Made by a program: the position numbers and the translations under genes | The notes under the pieces: generated by a model | Told to the model about the DNA's origin: nothing | Databases searched by the model: none | What the model saw: only the letters and a program-made list of their open reading frames with translations | Assembly: GCF_034424625.1 (NCBI RefSeq) | Contig: NZ_CP139976.1 | Location: 3,658,001-3,722,000, forward strand | Origin: Janthinobacterium lividum | GTDB taxonomy: Bacteria > Pseudomonadota > Gammaproteobacteria > Burkholderiales > Burkholderiaceae_D | Reading direction: 5' to 3' | DNA: 64,000 nucleotides | Shown here: positions 62,596-64,000 of the stretch, piece after piece | Numbering within the stretch: position 1 is the stretch's first letter | Layout of the letters: every line of letters starts with the position of its first letter

Positions 62596-62761
62596 GACTG
62601 TGCATGCAAGAAATCAGGAGGCGACCAGCTTACACCAATTGGCTGCTTCGCATCTTGAAGCGCGGCAAGAATAATAGTATTGCAAGATTGATCTGGCGCA
62701 AACGCAGGGGAAGCGCAAGCCAGGCCCGGCGCCGTCACGTTGACGGCGTCGGATTGCTGTC

Positions 62762-63016
62762 TTATTTGGCCATCGCATCCTTGGCCATGCCATCCTTTTT
62801 CATCTCATCCTTCTTCATGCCGTCTTTTGCCATGGCATCTTTCGCCATGCCATCCTTGGCCATGTGGTCCTTCTTCATGTGCTTCTTCGCCATCGGCTTG
62901 TGCATGCCGTCCTTGGCCATGGCGTCTTTCTTCATGGCATCCTGGGCGAACGCGGCGCCCGACATGAGGATGGCGGAAGCGAGGATGGCGGTGAAGGTGG
63001 TGATCGTGGTTTTCAT
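62762..63016 (-). CDS. mrpX: Met-rich pentapeptide MXKDX repeat protein (MrpX-like)
   Basis: Exported protein of 84 residues. After a signal peptide (cleavage AAFAQ|DA, residue 25) the mature chain is almost entirely repeats of MKKD(G/A/H) or MAKD(G/A), with 12 methionines in about 60 residues and no cysteine. This is the MXKDX pentapeptide family. In Azospira suillum the related MrpX is a sacrificial periplasmic methionine sink for hypochlorite, recycled by the methionine sulfoxide reductase YedY1. The same partners follow here: a YedY-like enzyme 81 bases upstream and a cytochrome b. Ribosome site AAGGACAT precedes the start. Confidence 0.85.
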   Translation of the reverse strand: MKTTITTFTAILASAILMSGAAFAQDAMKKDAMAKDGMHKPMAKKHMKKDHMAKDGMAKDAMAKDGMKKDEMKKDGMAKDAMAK

Positions 63017-63097
63017 GATATGTCCTTGTCTCTAGGTTAGTTGGGCAAGTGCCCTGTGGTAAAACTGTTGCTTTGCTACGGCTGCTGCTAAAAATGT

Positions 63098-63868
63098 TCA
63101 AGAGCCGCCGAACCAGTTGTAGCCCTGATTCTCCCAATACCCTCCCGGATACGTATTCGTGACGAAAATGGCCTGGATGTGCTTGGGATTCTTGTAGCCC
63201 AGCTTGGTCGGCATGCGCAGTTTCATCGGGTAGCCGTACTTGGGCGGCAACTCCTGGCCGTCGTAGGTCAGGGCCATGATGGTTTGCGGATGCAAGGCCG
63301 TGGCCATGTCGATGCTGGTGAAATAATCGTCGGCGCACTTGAAGCCGATGTATTTCGCCGTCGTGTCGGCGCCGACCCGCTTCAGGAAATGGGCAAACGG
63401 CACGCCGCCCCACTTGCCGATGGCGCTCCAGCCTTCCACGCAGATGTGGCGCGTGATCTGCGTTTCCTGCGGCAAGGCGCGCAATTGCGGCAAGCTCCAT
63501 GGCTTCCTGTCGGCGATCAAGCCGCTCAATTCCAGGCGCCAGGCGTCGCCATCGACTTCTTCCACCTCGTCCTCGCCGTAATACGCGTTGAAGGGAAACG
63601 GCCGCGTGATCATGGAGTCCGGGTAGGTCGGCGCCAGTTTGGTCGGGTCGAACAGCCAGCCCTGTACCCTGTCGTTGAAGCGCGACACGGCCGTCAGGGC
63701 TGTCTCGATGCCGGACGGGCCGCTGACGTTGCAACCAGTCAACAAGGACAGGCCGCCCAGGGTCAGGCTGCGCTGCAAAAACAAACGGCGCGACGGCTGC
63801 TTGATCTGGCGCAAGGCGTCGTCCAGCATGGCCTGGCCCTCTTCTTGCACGAGGATGGTTTTTTTCAT
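63098..63868 (-). CDS. YedY/MsrP-like molybdopterin-dependent oxidoreductase
   Basis: Periplasmic molybdoenzyme of 256 residues of the sulfite oxidase family. The export signal carries the twin-arginine motif SRRLFLQRSL (Tat), and the next hydrophobic run ends LLTGCN, which could be a lipobox. The Mo-ligand Cys is in HICVEGW and the pocket motif GKWGGVPF follows. YedY/MsrP reduces protein-bound methionine sulfoxide; the catalytic partner here is the Met-rich protein downstream. AGGAGACGAT precedes the start at 63868. The cytochrome b subunit lies 11 bases upstream. Confidence 0.88.
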   Translation of the reverse strand: MKKTILVQEEGQAMLDDALRQIKQPSRRLFLQRSLTLGGLSLLTGCNVSGPSGIETALTAVSRFNDRVQGWLFDPTKLAPTYPDSMITRPFPFNAYYGEDEVEEVDGDAWRLELSGLIADRKPWSLPQLRALPQETQITRHICVEGWSAIGKWGGVPFAHFLKRVGADTTAKYIGFKCADDYFTSIDMATALHPQTIMALTYDGQELPPKYGYPMKLRMPTKLGYKNPKHIQAIFVTNTYPGGYWENQGYNWFGGS

Positions 63869-63879
63869 GATCGTCTCCT

Positions 63880-64000
63880 TCAGCGGCCGCGCAGCATGGC
63901 GACCAGCGTGCGCGGCACCAGCGCCACCATCAGCAAGTGCACGCCGACAAAGCCCGTCAGCAGCGCCATGGCGATGAAGTGGACCCTGCGCGCACTCTCG
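63880..64000 (-). CDS. Cytochrome b (YedZ-like) membrane subunit, 3'-terminal part
   Basis: The last 39 codons of a gene that enters from beyond the window end. The reading frame gives a membrane helix (FIAMALLTGFVGVHLLMVAL) with a His that could bind haem, then a basic cytoplasmic end (PRTLVAMLRGR) and a TGA stop at 63880. This resembles the C-terminal helix of cytochrome b561/YedZ-type subunits, which pass quinol electrons to YedY. Its stop is 11 bases before the YedY-like start. Identity is tentative because only the tail is visible. Confidence 0.65.
   Translation of the reverse strand, partial: ESARRVHFIAMALLTGFVGVHLLMVALVPRTLVAMLRGR

Overview
The window is a gene-dense, GC-rich stretch of chromosome whose gene content and protein sequences fit a betaproteobacterium of the Oxalobacteraceae, most likely Janthinobacterium or a close relative. 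The clues are a Phc-type quorum-sensing operon otherwise known from Ralstonia and Cupriavidus, a QueE with the CX14CX2C cluster motif known from Burkholderia, a beta-propeller phytase partnered with a TonB receptor, and the general Burkholderiales gene style. Species assignment is inference. No rRNA, tRNA or CRISPR array was seen.

Layout. 1-15 kb: an orphan soluble histidine kinase, several small secreted or hypothetical proteins, a secreted esterase, a divergent LysR/LysE pair, uppP, mntP, an SRAP protease-like DNA-protein crosslink protein, a DUF418 membrane protein, ldcA and a hydrolase. 15-21 kb: a haem uptake pair (TonB-dependent receptor plus a HmuS-like protein that carries a signal peptide) behind a Fur-box-like site, then tadA-queD-queE. 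21-31 kb: a histidine kinase followed by a diguanylate cyclase, a Phd/ParE-type toxin-antitoxin pair with a palindromic operator, two large secreted metallopeptidases (M16, M28), and a secreted DRGH-type nuclease. 31-38 kb: a tightly coupled four-gene operon that matches phcB-phcS-phcR-phcQ in order and architecture, with an AraC regulator and a degenerate GGDEF protein upstream. 38-43 kb: a TonB receptor and a two-domain beta-propeller phytase, translationally coupled, behind a good Pho box. 43-50 kb: an accessory region holding an IS30-family element, small more AT-rich genes nearly all on the minus strand, and seven copies of a palindromic repeat (core TTTTGGCCG) that separate them in cassette fashion; a FAD monooxygenase/LysR pair sits among them. 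50-62 kb: transporters (EamA, YeiH, LysE, MFS), a cytochrome c, a chemoreceptor with a shortened sensor domain, a frameshifted GNAT gene, an XRE-cupin regulator, two AraC/LysR regulators, hydrolases and a CAT-like acetyltransferase. 62-64 kb: a Met-rich MKKD-repeat protein, a YedY-like molybdoenzyme and the tail of a cytochrome b, resembling the mrpX-yedY1-yedZ1 hypochlorite-scavenging system.

How the parts work together. The phc genes would synthesise (PhcB), sense (PhcS) and relay (PhcR, PhcQ) a hydroxy fatty-acid methyl ester signal. The phytase would release phosphate from phytate outside the cytoplasm while its TonB partner imports a product or ligand, both under PhoB. The haem receptor and the exported HmuS-like protein form an iron-regulated haem unit. 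The Met-rich protein would be a sacrificial oxidant sink in the periplasm, repaired by the YedY-like enzyme with electrons from the cytochrome b.
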